Positions 54,364 through 64,000 are shown, numbered from the stretch's first letter. The stretch is 64,000 bases of DNA from Bathymodiolus brooksi (GCA_963680875.1 OY804590.1:22506640-22570639); one strand, 5' to 3'. Program-made: numbers and translations. The notes: a model not told the origin generated them from the sequence alone.

Positions 54364-55446
54364 CTAATAATTATTGGATAATTTTGGTTGCATACATTGT
54401 ATTTTAATATTTATATTCATGCCCTTAAATGGGATAAATGTTTATTGTTCTTATCTCCACCTTTTGTTACGTCATCTTTATTACGAGAAACATATAAAAA
54501 TATAGAATCGACTTCTGACAACTTTGCAAAATCTGACACATAATTTCCTGATAAGCATATGTGCAAAGCTCTGCCTGAAGTCAATTCGATAATTCTCTAC
54601 TTTTCTCATAGTAAAGATGGTGTTGCAAAAAGCTAAGAACAAAAACATTTATCCCATTTAAGGATGTAAATATAAATATTCAAAAGTAATTAATTATTGA
54701 AGCATGTAGAAAAATATTTATTGAACCGAACGGTATCAATGTAACTTGTTCAATGTGTTTGACAAATGAGATTATGGTATCTGAAAGGCCCGACCTTCAG
54801 TTGGAGTCAGAATTCCACAAGTTTACAAATGAGTGAAACCTGTAGCTCTATGGTCACAAAAAAGAAGAAAAAAAGACCACCGTAACTAGGATCCTGTGTT
54901 GTTTCGGTCTTGCCATGTACAAGGGAATTATTATTACTTAAATATTGCTTCTTGACATTCACTTTTTTACCCTGACCTAGGTTAAAAAAATCCAAGTTTT
55001 CGGTAAAAACTTTCAGATACACCAAAATTAGGAGTTTTCAAATTTTTCTTGGGGAGGAGAGAGAGGAGAGGGTGCATATGCCCACAAACACTCTCAAATC
55101 TTATACATTTTTTTCTGGTCTTGTAAAATATTGTTCAGGCAAGTATTTTCTTTTTCCACTAGTCCGATGGGATAGTGGTTCAAAACGTATTTTGCACAAA
55201 TTGACTTTATGGTATGAGTTGATTGTTGAAGACACCTATTCAAGCTATGAAATGTAAAACAATAAAAGACCCGTTCCTTTATTTTGGTTTGTGTTTAAGT
55301 GCAATGTTGGAAAGTCACTCAAGTTCATTAACATCCATATCCTTTCTAACTAAAATATCAAGGCAAGTAAATCAGAATTACTTCATTAAAATGATCAGTT
55401 TTCAACAATTAATAGCATTTTTTTTGTTATTTTTTTGTTATCACAA
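54364..55446. other. Downstream flank and 3' UTR region of the FBXO42-like gene
   Basis: No independent gene is seen. On the minus strand an AATAAA lies at 55278-55283. Other sequence is AT-rich; AAATGGGATAAATG and CATTTATCCCATTT around 54426 and 54646 form a widely spaced inverted pair. Confidence 0.45.
55278..55283 (-). terminator. Possible poly(A) signal of the FBXO42-like gene
   Basis: AATAAA on the minus strand, 164 bp after the stop codon at 55447. Several other AT-rich hexamers occur further on, so the true 3' end is uncertain. Confidence 0.4.
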
Positions 55447-56355
55447 TCAAATGGACGATTTCCATGGTGACAATATATACAGAATGTTACTGACTAGATG
55501 TGATTTTAAGTCAACGCCTCTTTGCATCGACTGGATATCTCTCTGAATACCACCGAACATTATCAGCTCGCCACGACCTTCAACTAAGGAATAAAATATA
55601 GTCTCATCGGGAGCATCGACTGAAAAACTTTCTTCGATAGGTCGCCATGACACTCGGCATTGAGATACAACCTCTGATATGTCCAAAACATGCAGTTGCA
55701 TTTGTGATCGTGGTTCCCTATGTCTAGTTGAGAGTGAACTTGCCGACTCGTTTGTCTTACTTTGTTCAAGTTGTCTCTGTTTTGCTTGTTGAGCCATACT
55801 TTCACGTAATTTTTCTTCCATCTTTCGCAAAGCTTCCAACTGTTTTTGTCTATTATTCATTGCATTAGGACGTACTGACGGAGCACCAGATCGAACACTT
55901 GAAGTAGATTCCATTGCACTTAATTGAAGAAGTTTCTGATGTTCGACATAATTCAACATTGCTCCTAGTTTTTTAGACGAATCTGAATCAGATGGCTCCA
56001 ATCTCGGACGACCTTGTGTTGGTAACCGTGGAGATCCAACAGCACTTGAAGGTCGTTTAAAATGTGAAACATTTTCATCGTCACTTTCCGTACTAGAACT
56101 GTTGTAACCATCTCTATGATCATTGGACCGTGAAGCGCCTCCTCGAAATTGTGAAGTACTTGGCCCAGGTTCACCCCCGTCTCTATACGGAGGTGATCGT
56201 TCTCTTTCGTTAGGTGGCATCTCTGGTTCAATAGGGGGTACCCATACTCTATTCTGTTGTATATTTTCTAACGGTTGGTTTAATGGAGTTGGTTGTGTTG
56301 TCTGTTTTGAAGTTGGTTTTGTTGGTTTACTTAGTACAGCTACCATGTTTCCAAC
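55447..56355 (-). CDS. FBXO42: FBXO42-like F-box/Kelch protein, last exon
   Basis: This is the terminal coding exon, 302 residues plus TGA. It opens after TTTTTTTTTGTAG (acceptor at 56356-56357) in phase 0 and begins VGNMVAVLSKP. Most of it is Pro/Ser-rich and presumably disordered (about residues 4-160), followed by a charged likely coiled coil, LEALRKMEEKLRESMAQQAK. The conserved C-terminal block starts MQLHVLDISE and contains SWRPIEE, ETIFYSLVEGRGELIMFGG and VSNILYIL. In vertebrate FBXO42 the protein also ends with a VLDI..., ET...VQGRGELIIFGG, NALYF block, which is why I name it. FBXO42 is the substrate adaptor of an SCF ubiquitin ligase. The F-box and most Kelch blades would be in upstream exons not seen here. 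The ORF's first ATG at 56346 is not the protein start. Confidence 0.88.
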   Translation of the reverse strand, partial: VGNMVAVLSKPTKPTSKQTTQPTPLNQPLENIQQNRVWVPPIEPEMPPNERERSPPYRDGGEPGPSTSQFRGGASRSNDHRDGYNSSSTESDDENVSHFKRPSSAVGSPRLPTQGRPRLEPSDSDSSKKLGAMLNYVEHQKLLQLSAMESTSSVRSGAPSVRPNAMNNRQKQLEALRKMEEKLRESMAQQAKQRQLEQSKTNESASSLSTRHREPRSQMQLHVLDISEVVSQCRVSWRPIEESFSVDAPDETIFYSLVEGRGELIMFGGIQRDIQSMQRGVDLKSHLVSNILYILSPWKSSI

Positions 56356-56969
56356 CTACAAAAAAAAATCAATTTATTCCTGTCTAAGTTAGCTACTCTG
56401 GATGTTTTCTTCCTAAAAAATGCTGAATACCTAAGTTCACTGATTGCATTGTTTCTTCTTCTACATTCTAGGTTCAAATTCAACTATTTTACTCAAATAT
56501 TAACAGCGATTATTTTTCTTTTTGGTCATTTTAATATTTTGTTATTTTAATTTGTTCCTTAACCCAACCCCAAAGCAATCAGGGACTGTTGTGGTCGTGA
56601 TCGCATGGTAGTTGGATTTACAACTACCTGTGCATTCAGTGCCTATCACCACTAAAGTTGTGAGTTCGAACCCAGTTCATGTCGAGGTGTACTCAATACA
56701 ACATTACATGATAAAGTTTGTCAATGACTTGCGACAGGTCTGGTTTCCTCCATCAATAAAACTGACCGCCACGATATAACTGGCATCATAAACCAAACCA
56801 ACCAAACACCAAGGCAATCATAGCTTTAAACAATAGTTTGTAAATAGGTACAAAGATATAATGGTGAATATCAAAACAAACAATTTCAAAATATATTGTG
56901 AATACTATAAGTAAATGGTGTGGCTCTTTATTTTGTACAAATCATTTAAAATCTGTTTGACTGTTTTAC
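56356..56969 (-). other. Last intron of the FBXO42-like gene
   Basis: A 614-bp intron bounded on the minus strand by donor GTAAAACAG (after 56970) and acceptor TTTTGTAG (before 56355). It contains a plus-strand S2 SINE at 56582-56812, antisense to the gene. Confidence 0.85.
56582..56812 (+). mobile_element. S2 tRNA-derived SINE, well preserved head
   Basis: GGGACTGTTGTGGTCGTGAT, TGGTAGTTGGATTTACAACT, AAAGTTGTGAGTTCGAACCC (B box), GTCAATGACTTGCGACAGG. The 3' end is shortened. Used here as the reference S2 head. Confidence 0.78.
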
Positions 56970-57086
56970 CTTTGCAGATGGATGACACCATAACTGTGGA
57001 GCAGCACATTCGGTATTGTTGACCTTGATCTCTCTCCATTCCCAGGGTTCCTTGTCCATACTTAGTAACCACATGTCGTTAAATAT
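56970..57086 (-). CDS. FBXO42: FBXO42-like protein, penultimate exon (Kelch blade)
   Basis: A 117-bp exon, exactly 39 codons, flanked by AG (57087-57088 on the minus strand, TTTCATCAACAG) and GT. It encodes IFNDMWLLSMDKEPWEWREI, then a linker ending APQLWCHPSAK. FND-W-L and W-W are the outer strands of a Kelch repeat, and the ELWCHPA-like end joins VGN of the next exon as in vertebrate FBXO42. Being 3n and phase 0, it splices cleanly to the last exon. It is absent from ATG-based ORF calls. No further upstream exon was recognised between 57087 and 64000. Confidence 0.88.
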
Positions 57087-57115
57087 CTGTTGATGAAATT
57101 AGACATTAAATGTTA

Positions 57116-57920
57116 TACAGTTGACTCTCATTGTCTCGAACTCGGTTGACTCGAATTTCCGGTTGAGTTGAATTTTTATCGAAGTCCCGAACTTCGTTGT
57201 GTATACCGTAAATATATATAATTTGACTCCTGTTGAGTCGAATTCGGATGAGTAGAAATTTCAGTTGTCTTGAATAAAAGTTTTGGTCCTGAGCAAGCCA
57301 TATTATTTACATTCGTTAAGTCGAATTTACCTGTCAAAACATGTGTATTACCTTGGGCTTAAAATCGGATCACAGGTGAAACATCCGGTCATTGACTTTG
57401 ACATTTTTACCTTAGGCTATTTCACATGTTTATTTCACAATCTGTCTAATTAATTAGTGATAATATTTGAATTGGCTTAGTATTATGACACAGGTTAGAT
57501 GTGTACAATCAAAAATTATCGATTCATAATAAATGCCACTTGGATCGGCATGCATCAATGATTATGAAAAGTACACAACGGAAGTGCTTTATCTATTGAA
57601 TTATTTGTCGGAAATTAATATTGATTAAAGAAGATGTATAATTTCTCAATTTTGAGAGATTTGAAAAAATGTTACTCTAAATTAACAGTTGTAATAAAAG
57701 GGAAAAAAACAGCAACAAAAACATCGAATAAGTTTAAAATCGTTCCGAGAATCGGGACATTGCTGGTTTTAGCTCTTCAAAATTTCGCTAGAGTTGTCTC
57801 CTTTTTGTCTTAAACAAACTACACTTCCGGTATTTTCGTAGCTCTTCTGGAGTCGAACTACGGTTGACTCGAATTTTTTCCATGGTCCCATCGAATTCGA
57901 GATAACGTGAGTCAACTGTA
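57116..57920. mobile_element. 805-bp pogo-like element in the upstream intron
   Basis: TACAGTTGACTCTCATTGTC at the left and, read inward from the right, TACAGTTGACTCACGTTATC: inverted repeats bounded by TA, continuing through TCGAACTCGGTTGACTCG. GTTGACTCGAATT motifs recur inside both ends. No intact transposase; the 144-codon minus-strand ORF at 57788-58222 crosses the boundary and is spurious. It ends 28 bp from the splice acceptor of the Kelch exon. Confidence 0.82.
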
Positions 57921-58099
57921 CATACACACAAGTCTGTTATGAATTCACATTTGCACATTATCGACTGTTTATAAATTTCGGTATATTTACAGGAGTTGAT
58001 TCCTAACGTCTGGCAAAATGGTATCCATTCCACGCAATGTAATGGAAATGACAAATATTTGAAGTATAATTTTCTAATAATTTGTAGATACTTGAACCT

Positions 58100-58850
58100 T
58101 GCAAAAAAAAACCAGAGGCTCCCAGGAGCCTGTAATCGCTCACCTGAATCAAAGCTGCTTTCAATAACAACGCAACTGCACTGTGGCGGCCATCTTGGTG
58201 GGAGAGCACGACTGCCGGACACAATTTTGGAAAAGGACCATCCAATGACTATTCCATCAAAGTTTGGTTCTAATTGAGCTACTGGTTCCAGACAAGATGG
58301 TTTTTATGTGAATTTCCCATAGGGTCCTATGTTGAACTAAGTTCAGCTGTGCAGCCATCTTGGTCAGAGGGCCGAACCACCGGACACATTTTTGGAAGAG
58401 AACCATCCAATGACTATTTCATCAAAATTTTGTTCTTATTGAGCAAATGGTTTCAGACAAGAAGATTTTTATGGGAATTTCCCATAGGGTCCTATGTTAA
58501 ATTAAGTTTGGCTGTGGTGGCCATCTTGGTCGGAGGTCTGAAGGGGACCACCCAAGGATCATTTCAGCAAAGTTTGGTTGAGATTGGCTCAGTAGTTTCA
58601 GAGGAGAAGATTTAAAAATATCATCCCCCTTTTTTTCTATTTTTAGCTTGGTGGCCATCTTGGTTGGAAGTTGGGATCACCGGACACAATTTTTAAGGGG
58701 GGCCACCCAAGGACCATTCCACCAAAGTTTGGTTGCAATTGGCCCAGCGGTTTCTGAGGAGAAGATTAAAATGTGAAATGTTGACGGACGGACGAAAAGT
58801 GATGGCAATTGCTCACATGGCCTAAAGGCCAGGCGAGATAAAAACGGAAT
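58100..58850 (+). mobile_element. CCATCTTGG dispersed element, composite copy
   Basis: Starts with the palindrome GGCTCCCAGGAGCC and TCGCTCACCTG. It runs through three or four related modules (GGCCATCTTGG, GGACCATCCAATGACTATT, CAAAGTTTGGTT, TTTCAGAGGAGAAGA) and ends GGACGGACGAAAAGTGATGG, GCTCACATGGCCTAAAGGCC, AGGCGAG. I know this layout from bivalve genomes; the mobile class is not settled. ORFs in it are artefacts. Confidence 0.7.
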
Positions 58851-60790
58851 ATATGTTAAACTACTCCTTGCCATGTAGCTGCAGTTAAAATTTGAGCTCA
58901 TTTTGACTTATACTAAAGCAGCAATGGACAATTGAAAACATGTCTATTTTTAGCAACAGCAGCCATCTTGAATGGAGGGCGGGGCTGTCAGACATAATTT
59001 TGAAAGGGACCCACCCAGGGACCATCCCTGCCAGGTTTGGTTTAATTTGGTTCAGCGGTTTCAGAGAAGAAGATTTAAATGTGATCTTTTATCAAAATAT
59101 GCCTAATTTGCATAATCGGTATAAATCGGCTGAAAGAAAAATTTCACAGAAAAACCCGGAATATATGTTAAACTACTCATTGCCATGTAGCTGCAGTTAA
59201 AATTTGAGCTCAGTTTGGTTTATAATAAAGCAGCAATGGACAATTGAAGAAATTTCTATTTTTAGTAACAGCAGCCATCTTGAATGGAGGGCAGGGGCTG
59301 TCGGACACAATTTTGACAGGGACCCACCAAGGGACCATCCCTGCCAGGTTTGATTTAATTTGGTTCATCGGTTTCAGAGGAGAAGATTTAAATGTGATCT
59401 TTTATCAAAATATGCCTAATTTGCATAATCGGTATAAATCGGCTGAAAGAAAAATTTCACAGAAAAACCCGGAATATATCTTAAACTACTCATTGCCATG
59501 TAGCTGCAGTTAACATTTGAGCTCAGTTTGGTTTATAATAAAGCAGCAATGGACAATTGAAGAAATTTCTATTTTTAGCAACAGCAGCCATCTTGAATGG
59601 AGGGCAGGGGCTGTCGGACATAATTTTGAAAGGGACCCACCCAGGGACCATCCCTGCCAGGTTTGATTTAATTTGGTTCAGCGGTTTCAGAGAAGAAGAT
59701 TTAAATGTGATCTTTTATCAAAATATGCCTAATTTGCATAATCGGTATAAATCGGCTGAAAGAAAAATTTCACAGAAAAACCGGAATATATCTTAAACTA
59801 CTCATTGCCATGTAGCTGCAGTTAAAATTTGAGCTCAGTTTGGTTTATAATAAAGCAGCAATGGACAATTGAAGAAAATTCTATTTTTAGCAACAGCAGC
59901 CATCTTGAATGGAGGGCAGGGGCTGTCGGACATAATTTTGAAAGGGACCCACCCAGGGACCATCCCTGCCAGGTTTGATTTAATTTGGTTCAGCGGTTTC
60001 AGAGAAGAAGATTTAAATGTGATCTTTTATCAAAATATGCCTAATTTGCATAATCGGTATAAATCGGCTGAAAGAAAAATTTCACAGAAAAACCGGAATA
60101 TATCTTAAACTACTCATTGCCATGTAGCTGCAGTTAAAATTTGACCTCAGTTTGGTTTATAATAAAGCAGCAATGGACAATTGAAGAAAATTCAATTTTT
60201 AGCAACAGCAGCCATCTTGAATGGAGGGCTGGGGCTGTCGGACATAATTTTGAAAGGGACCCACCCAGGGACCATCCCTGCCAGGTTTGATTTAATTTGG
60301 TTCATCGGTTTCAGAGGAGAAGATTTAAATGTGATCTGTTATCAAAATATGCCTAATTTGCATAATCGGTATAAATCGGCTGAAAGAAAAATTTCACAGA
60401 AAAACCCGGAATATATCTTAAACTACTCATTGCCATGTAGGTGCAGTTAAAATTTGAGCTCAGTTTGGTTTATAATAAAGCAGCAATGGACCATTGAAGA
60501 AATTTCTATTTTTAGCAATAGCAGCCATCTTGAATGGAGGGCGGGGCTGTCGGACACAATTTTGAAACGGACCATCCCTGCCAGGTTTGGTTTAATTTGG
60601 TTCAGCGGTTTCAGAGGAGAAGATTTAAATGTGATCTTTTATCAAAATATGCCCAATTTGCATAATCGGTATAAATCAACTGAAAGAAAAATTTCACAGA
60701 AAAACCCGGAATATATGTTAAACTACTCCTTGCCATGTAGCTGCAGTTAAAATTTGAGCTCATTTTGACATATACTAAAACAGCAATGGA
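58851..60790 (+). repeat. 312-bp tandem repeat, six copies
   Basis: Units starting near 58930, 59244, 59557, 59869, 60181 and 60490 share CAGCCATCTTGAATGGAGGG, GGGACCATCCCTGCCAGG, TTGCATAATCGGTATAAATC and CATTGCCATGTAGCTGCAG. Spacing is 312-314 bp. The near-identical 79-98-codon ORFs, one per copy, reflect the repeat. The last copy lacks a short segment. Confidence 0.93.
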
Positions 60791-61018
60791 CAATTAAAAT
60801 TGCATCCCCCCTTTTTTCTATTTTTAGCTTGGTGGCCATCTTGGTTGGAGGTCAGACACAAATTTGGAAGGGGGCCATCCAAGGACCATTCCACCAAAGT
60901 TTGGTTGCAATTGGCCCAGTGGTTTCTGAGGAGAAGATTAAAATGTGAAATGTTGACGGACGGACGACGGACGAAAAGTGATGACAATAGCTCACATGGC
61001 CTAAAGGCCAGGCGACCG
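60791..61018 (+). mobile_element. CCATCTTGG element, terminal module
   Basis: GCTTGGTGGCCATCTTGGTT, CCATTCCACCAAAGTTTGG, GGACGGACGACGGACG and GCTCACATGGCCTAAAGGCC match 58630-58840. The 312-bp array therefore sits between two copies of the same terminal module. Confidence 0.75.
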
Positions 61019-61196
61019 TTTCACTAAAGTGATCGTAAATCGTAAGTCTAAAATCACTCTTAAGATTTCCTTACGTGCACGAATACGTGCGTTTCACTAA
61101 ACTAGTCCTAAGCTCAGTTACGACTTACGACTTGCGACAAGTAACATCTCCTATAGTGGAGGTAAAAATACATTGTATATGTTACAGGCGATTTAA
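61019..61196. repeat. CGTTTCACTAAA / TACGACTTA dispersed repeat
   Basis: CGTTTCACTAAAGTGATCGT and CGTTTCACTAAACTAGTCCT, 64-70 bp apart, each followed by a GTAAGTC or AAGCTCAG segment, form an imperfect tandem pair. Class unknown. Confidence 0.5.
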
Positions 61197-61320
61197 AGAA
61201 TCAAGCATTCTGTAGAATGACTGTAATTTTAGGCAATCTATAGAATGCCTAACATCAATAGGAATTCTATCGAATGCCTAAAAATATCTAGTCATTCTAT
61301 AGAATGCCTGAATTTTTTTT
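61197..61320. repeat. Four spaced palindromes around ATTCTATAGAAT
   Basis: GCATTCTGTAGAATGAC, GGCAATCTATAGAATGCC, GGAATTCTATCGAATGCC and GTCATTCTATAGAATGCC lie about 31-33 bp apart. Spacers are not conserved. Confidence 0.75.
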
Positions 61321-61436
61321 AGCTATTTTCAATAAAACGTATGAAAATTATTACTAATACTTTAAATAAAAGAAATTCAGTTTTGTCCAATACATTTATA
61401 TCATATTGAATGTTTTTAAGAAAGATTGTAAGAAAA

Positions 61437-61507
61437 TGATAATCCCCTCCTTCATGATTAAGTACTCACTTTGCTCATTCTTAATCATGAAGAAGGAGAT
61501 TATCATG
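61437..61507. repeat. Isolated 71-bp hairpin
   Basis: ATGATAATCCCCTCCTTCAT plus GATTAAG pairs with CTTAATCATGAAGAAGGAG plus ATTATCAT around a 17-base loop, giving about 26 paired bases with one small bulge. It could be a fold-back repeat or a short-hairpin transcript; no evidence for expression. Confidence 0.75.
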
Positions 61508-62040
61508 TTTTTACATATACAAAAATACCCCTAGGCTTTATTTATGTATAACTAATTGAACAGGTTAAAATTGTTGTCAACATTATCTTAGGGTGAGTTT
61601 GTCTTCACTCAAAACTGAATTAATTCTATCATTCTGTAAAAATTGTCATGGCAGAAGAATGCAGTGTGCTCTCCAATGAGCAAACATTTACTAATAAGCT
61701 TTGTGAGACTTTGGAGTCTTAATTCAAAATCAACCATATGGTAAAGAGATAAATACTACAATATTCTAAACAAAATAAAGACTGGAGAAAAAGAAAACAA
61801 AGTGGATTACTACTATATTCAAAGGTAAGCAAACTAACAAAGGACCGAGATTGCAGTTAATTTAAATTCTGTAAATGGTCATTTCAACAAGTTATGTCTC
61901 ATCAGTGCAGATAAAGTCAAAAGATTTGGAAGATCAAAAACAGAAAGAACAATGTCTGATTAAGAACAAATAACCTGAAGGGCCTAAACAGTAATGCCTA
62001 AACCAGCTTAAGACAGAGCTTTGCACAAGGGAGATACTCC
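61508..62040. other. No gene; R relic near 61880-61950
   Basis: A 24-codon ORF starts with ATGGCAGAAGAATGC at 61649 but has no recognised product. AAGTCAAAAGATTTGGAAG near 61915 marks a minus-strand R relic. Confidence 0.4.
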
Positions 62041-62537
62041 TTAGTTTTATAAATTTAGAAAATTTTAGATATGCAATCGGGCAAAATAAAAAAGGGAGGT
62101 AACTCCAATTTAATAGATTGCAATGCAATCGCACAATATAAAAAAGGGAGGTAACTCCAATTTAAAAGATTGCAATGCAATCGCGTAAAATAAAACAGGG
62201 AGGTCACTCCAATTTAAAAGATTGCAATGCAATCTCGTAAAATAAAAAAGAGAGGTAACTCCAATTTAATAGATTGCAATGCAATCGCACAAAATTAAAA
62301 AGGGAGGTAACTCCAATTTAATAGATTCCAATGCAATCGTGCACACAAAAAAAGGGAGGTAACTCCAATTTAATAGATTGCAATGCAATAGTACAAAATA
62401 AAAAAAAGGGAGGCAACTCCAATTTAATAGATTGCAATGCAATCGCACAAAATAAAAAAGGGAGGTAACTCCAATTTAATAGATTGCAATGCAATGACGG
62501 AAAATAGAAAAAGGGAGGTAACTCCAATTTAATAGAT
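62041..62537. repeat. 52-bp minisatellite, about 9 copies
   Basis: GGGAGGTAACTCCAATTTAA then TAGATTGCAATGCAATCGC and AAAATAAAAAA; GGG starts recur at 62094, 62146, 62198 and so on, every 52 bp. GATTGCAATGCAATC is itself a palindrome. Confidence 0.94.
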
Positions 62538-64000
62538 TTACCTCCCTTTTTTATATCGGAGTTACCTCCCTTTTTTATATTGGAGTTATCTCCCTTTTTT
62601 TATATTGGAGTTATCTCCCTTTTTTATATTGGAGTTACCTCCCTTTTTTTATTTTGGAGTTATCTCCCTTTTTTATATTGCAGTTATCTCCCTTTTTTAT
62701 ATTGGAGTTATCTCCCTTTTTTATATTGGAGTTACCTCCCTTTTTTATATTGGAGTTACCTCCCTTTTTTATTTTGGAGTAATCTCCCTTTTTTATATTG
62801 GAGTTATCTCCCTTTTTTATATTGGAGTTATCTCCCTTTTTTATATTGGAGTTACCTCCCTTTTTATTATTTTATTTTGGAGCTATCTCCCTTTTTTTAT
62901 ATTGGAGTTATCTCCCTTTTTTTATATCAGAGTTATCTCCCTTTTTATATTGGAGTTACCTCCCTTTTTTATATTGGAGTTACCTCCCTTTTTTATATTG
63001 GAGTTATCTCCCTTTTTTATATCGGAGTTATCTCTCTTTTTTATATCGGAGTTATCTCCCTTTTTTATATCGGAGTTACCTCCCTTTTTTATATTGGAGT
63101 TATCTCCCTTTTTTTATATTGGAGTTATCTCCCTTTTTTATATTGGAGTTACCTCCCTTTTTTTATTTTGGAGTTATCTCCCTTTTTTATATTGCAGTTA
63201 TCTCCCTTTTTTATATTGGAGTTATCTCCCTTTTTTATATTGGAGTTACCTCCCTTTTTTATATTGGAGTTACCTCCCTTTTTTATTTTGGAGTAATCTC
63301 CCTTTTTTATATTGGAGTTATCTCCCTTTTTTATATTGGAGTTATCTCCCTTTTTTATATTGGAGTTACCTCCCTTTTTATTATTTTATTTTGGAGCTAT
63401 CTCCCTTTTTTTATATTGGAGTTATCTCCCTTTTTTTATATCAGAGTTATCTCCCTTTTTATATTGGAGTTACCTCCCTTTTTTATATTGGAGTTACCTC
63501 CCTTTTTTATATTGGAGTTATCTCCCTTTTTTATATCGGAGTTATCTCTCTTTTTTATATCGGAGTTATCTCCCTTTTTTATATCGGAGTTATCTCCCTT
63601 TTTTATATTGGAGTTATCTCCCTTTTTTATATTGGAGTTATCTCCCTTTTCTTATATTGGAGTTATCTCCCTTTTTTATATTGGAGTTATCTCCCTTTTT
63701 TATATCGGAGTTATCTCCCTTTTTTATATCGGAGTTACCTCCCTTTTTAATATCGGAGTTATCTCCCTTTTTTATATCGGAGTTACCTCCCTTTTTTATA
63801 TCGGAGTTATCTCCCTTTTTTATATTGGAGTTATCTCCCTTTTTTATATTGGAGTTACCTCCCTTTTTTATATTGGAGTTATCTCCCTTTTTTATATTGG
63901 AGTTATCTCCCTTTTTTGTATTGGAGTTACTTCCCTTTTTTATATTGGAGTTATCTCCCTTTTTATATTGGAGTTATCTCCCTTTTTAAATTGGAGTTAT
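62538..64000. repeat. 24-26-bp minisatellite in inverted orientation, running off the window
   Basis: GGAGTTATCTCCCTTTTTTA plus TATT repeats about 60 times with T-tract length changes and ATC/ACC, ATT/ATC/CAG variants. A higher-order period of 514 bp is seen: ATTGCAG at 62677 and 63191, GGAGCTAT at 62879 and 63393. The core is the reverse complement of that in the 52-bp array. The 225-381-codon Tyr/Leu/Pro/Phe-rich ORFs are products of the 24-bp (8-codon) period. Confidence 0.96.

Noticed and set aside
53845..54381. Overlapping ORFs of 107 (-) and 150 (+) codons
   Set aside because: The plus ORF runs through the 180-bp MITE, the two overlap antisense, and neither shows a domain or splice context.
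55447..56346. Treating the 299-codon ORF as a complete intronless gene from its first ATG
   Set aside because: Good splice acceptor sequence lies just upstream, the frame continues before the ATG (VGN), and the preceding exon matches the FBXO42 Kelch end, so this is a terminal exon.
57788..58222. 144-codon minus-strand ORF as an upstream FBXO42 exon
   Set aside because: It has no Kelch motif, crosses the end of the pogo-like element and overlaps dispersed-repeat sequence.
59244..60750. A family of near-identical 79-98-codon plus-strand proteins
   Set aside because: One ORF per 312-bp tandem unit, in non-coding dispersed-repeat sequence; frames vary at the C-terminus with single-base changes.
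62580..63989. ORFs of 225-381 codons rich in Tyr, Leu, Pro and Phe
   Set aside because: They are read-throughs of a 24-bp (8-codon) minisatellite without stops; several frames are open, and T-tract length changes only switch the peptide pattern. No signal of coding selection.

Overview
The window looks like nuclear DNA of a lophotrochozoan, most likely a bivalve mollusc. It is AT-rich and gene-poor, with spliced genes, tRNA-derived SINEs and degraded reverse-transcriptase copies. It also has GGGAGATAACTC-type minisatellites and a dispersed 'CCATCTTGG...CAAGGACCATTCCACC...GGACGGACGAAAAGTGATG' repeat, both of which I know from bivalve genomes. No bacterial-style operons, CRISPR arrays or rRNA genes are visible. 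Species cannot be fixed from sequence alone.

Only two cellular genes are supported. (1) 31019-31588 (+) is the main exon of an unrecognised multi-copy secretory peptide precursor. It carries six KR-delimited peptides that each start [HF][FILV]GRW[KR][ND]; it has no ATG-initiated ORF of useful length, so simple ORF calling misses it. This is the best candidate for something undescribed. (2) 55447-57086 (-) holds the last two exons of an FBXO42-type F-box/Kelch protein; the 5' exons lie outside the window or were not found.

The rest is repeats. Labels used below: A, B, C and D are dispersed 3'-tail families, of which A and B follow Penelope-like (PLE) reverse-transcriptase remnants; R is a short repeat with core CCTGATGAAGGTTATTCCAG; S1 and S2 are two tRNA-derived SINE families.

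Layout: 0-7.2 kb scattered S1, S2, A, B, C and D copies; 7.2-21.0 kb a very large 76-bp satellite with higher-order repeats of 1360 bp and about 3039 bp; 21-26 kb repeat relics and a SINE-derived tandem array; 26.3-27.5 kb a complete hAT deletion derivative with 8-bp target duplications; 28-31 kb relics; 31.0-31.7 kb the peptide gene; 32-34.7 kb repeats and an RT pseudogene; 34.7-36.6 kb a second, unrelated satellite that also has a 76-bp period; 37.9-40.1 kb a MITE and a SINE nested in a minisatellite; 40.8-45.4 kb several minisatellites grown from dispersed tails; 45.6-48.9 kb one SINE split by two insertions, the second a 2.4-kb long-TIR element containing an RT; 49.5-54.4 kb RT relics and MITEs; 55.4-57.1 kb FBXO42 exons; 57.1-61.0 kb its upstream intron (or flank) filled by a pogo-like MITE and a six-fold 312-bp tandem; 62.0-64.0 kb two minisatellites meeting head-to-head, continuing past the window end.

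The main theme is nested insertion followed by local tandem amplification of transposon fragments. All family names beyond 'SINE', 'RT', 'hAT' and 'FBXO42' are inferences from visible structure, made without database searches.
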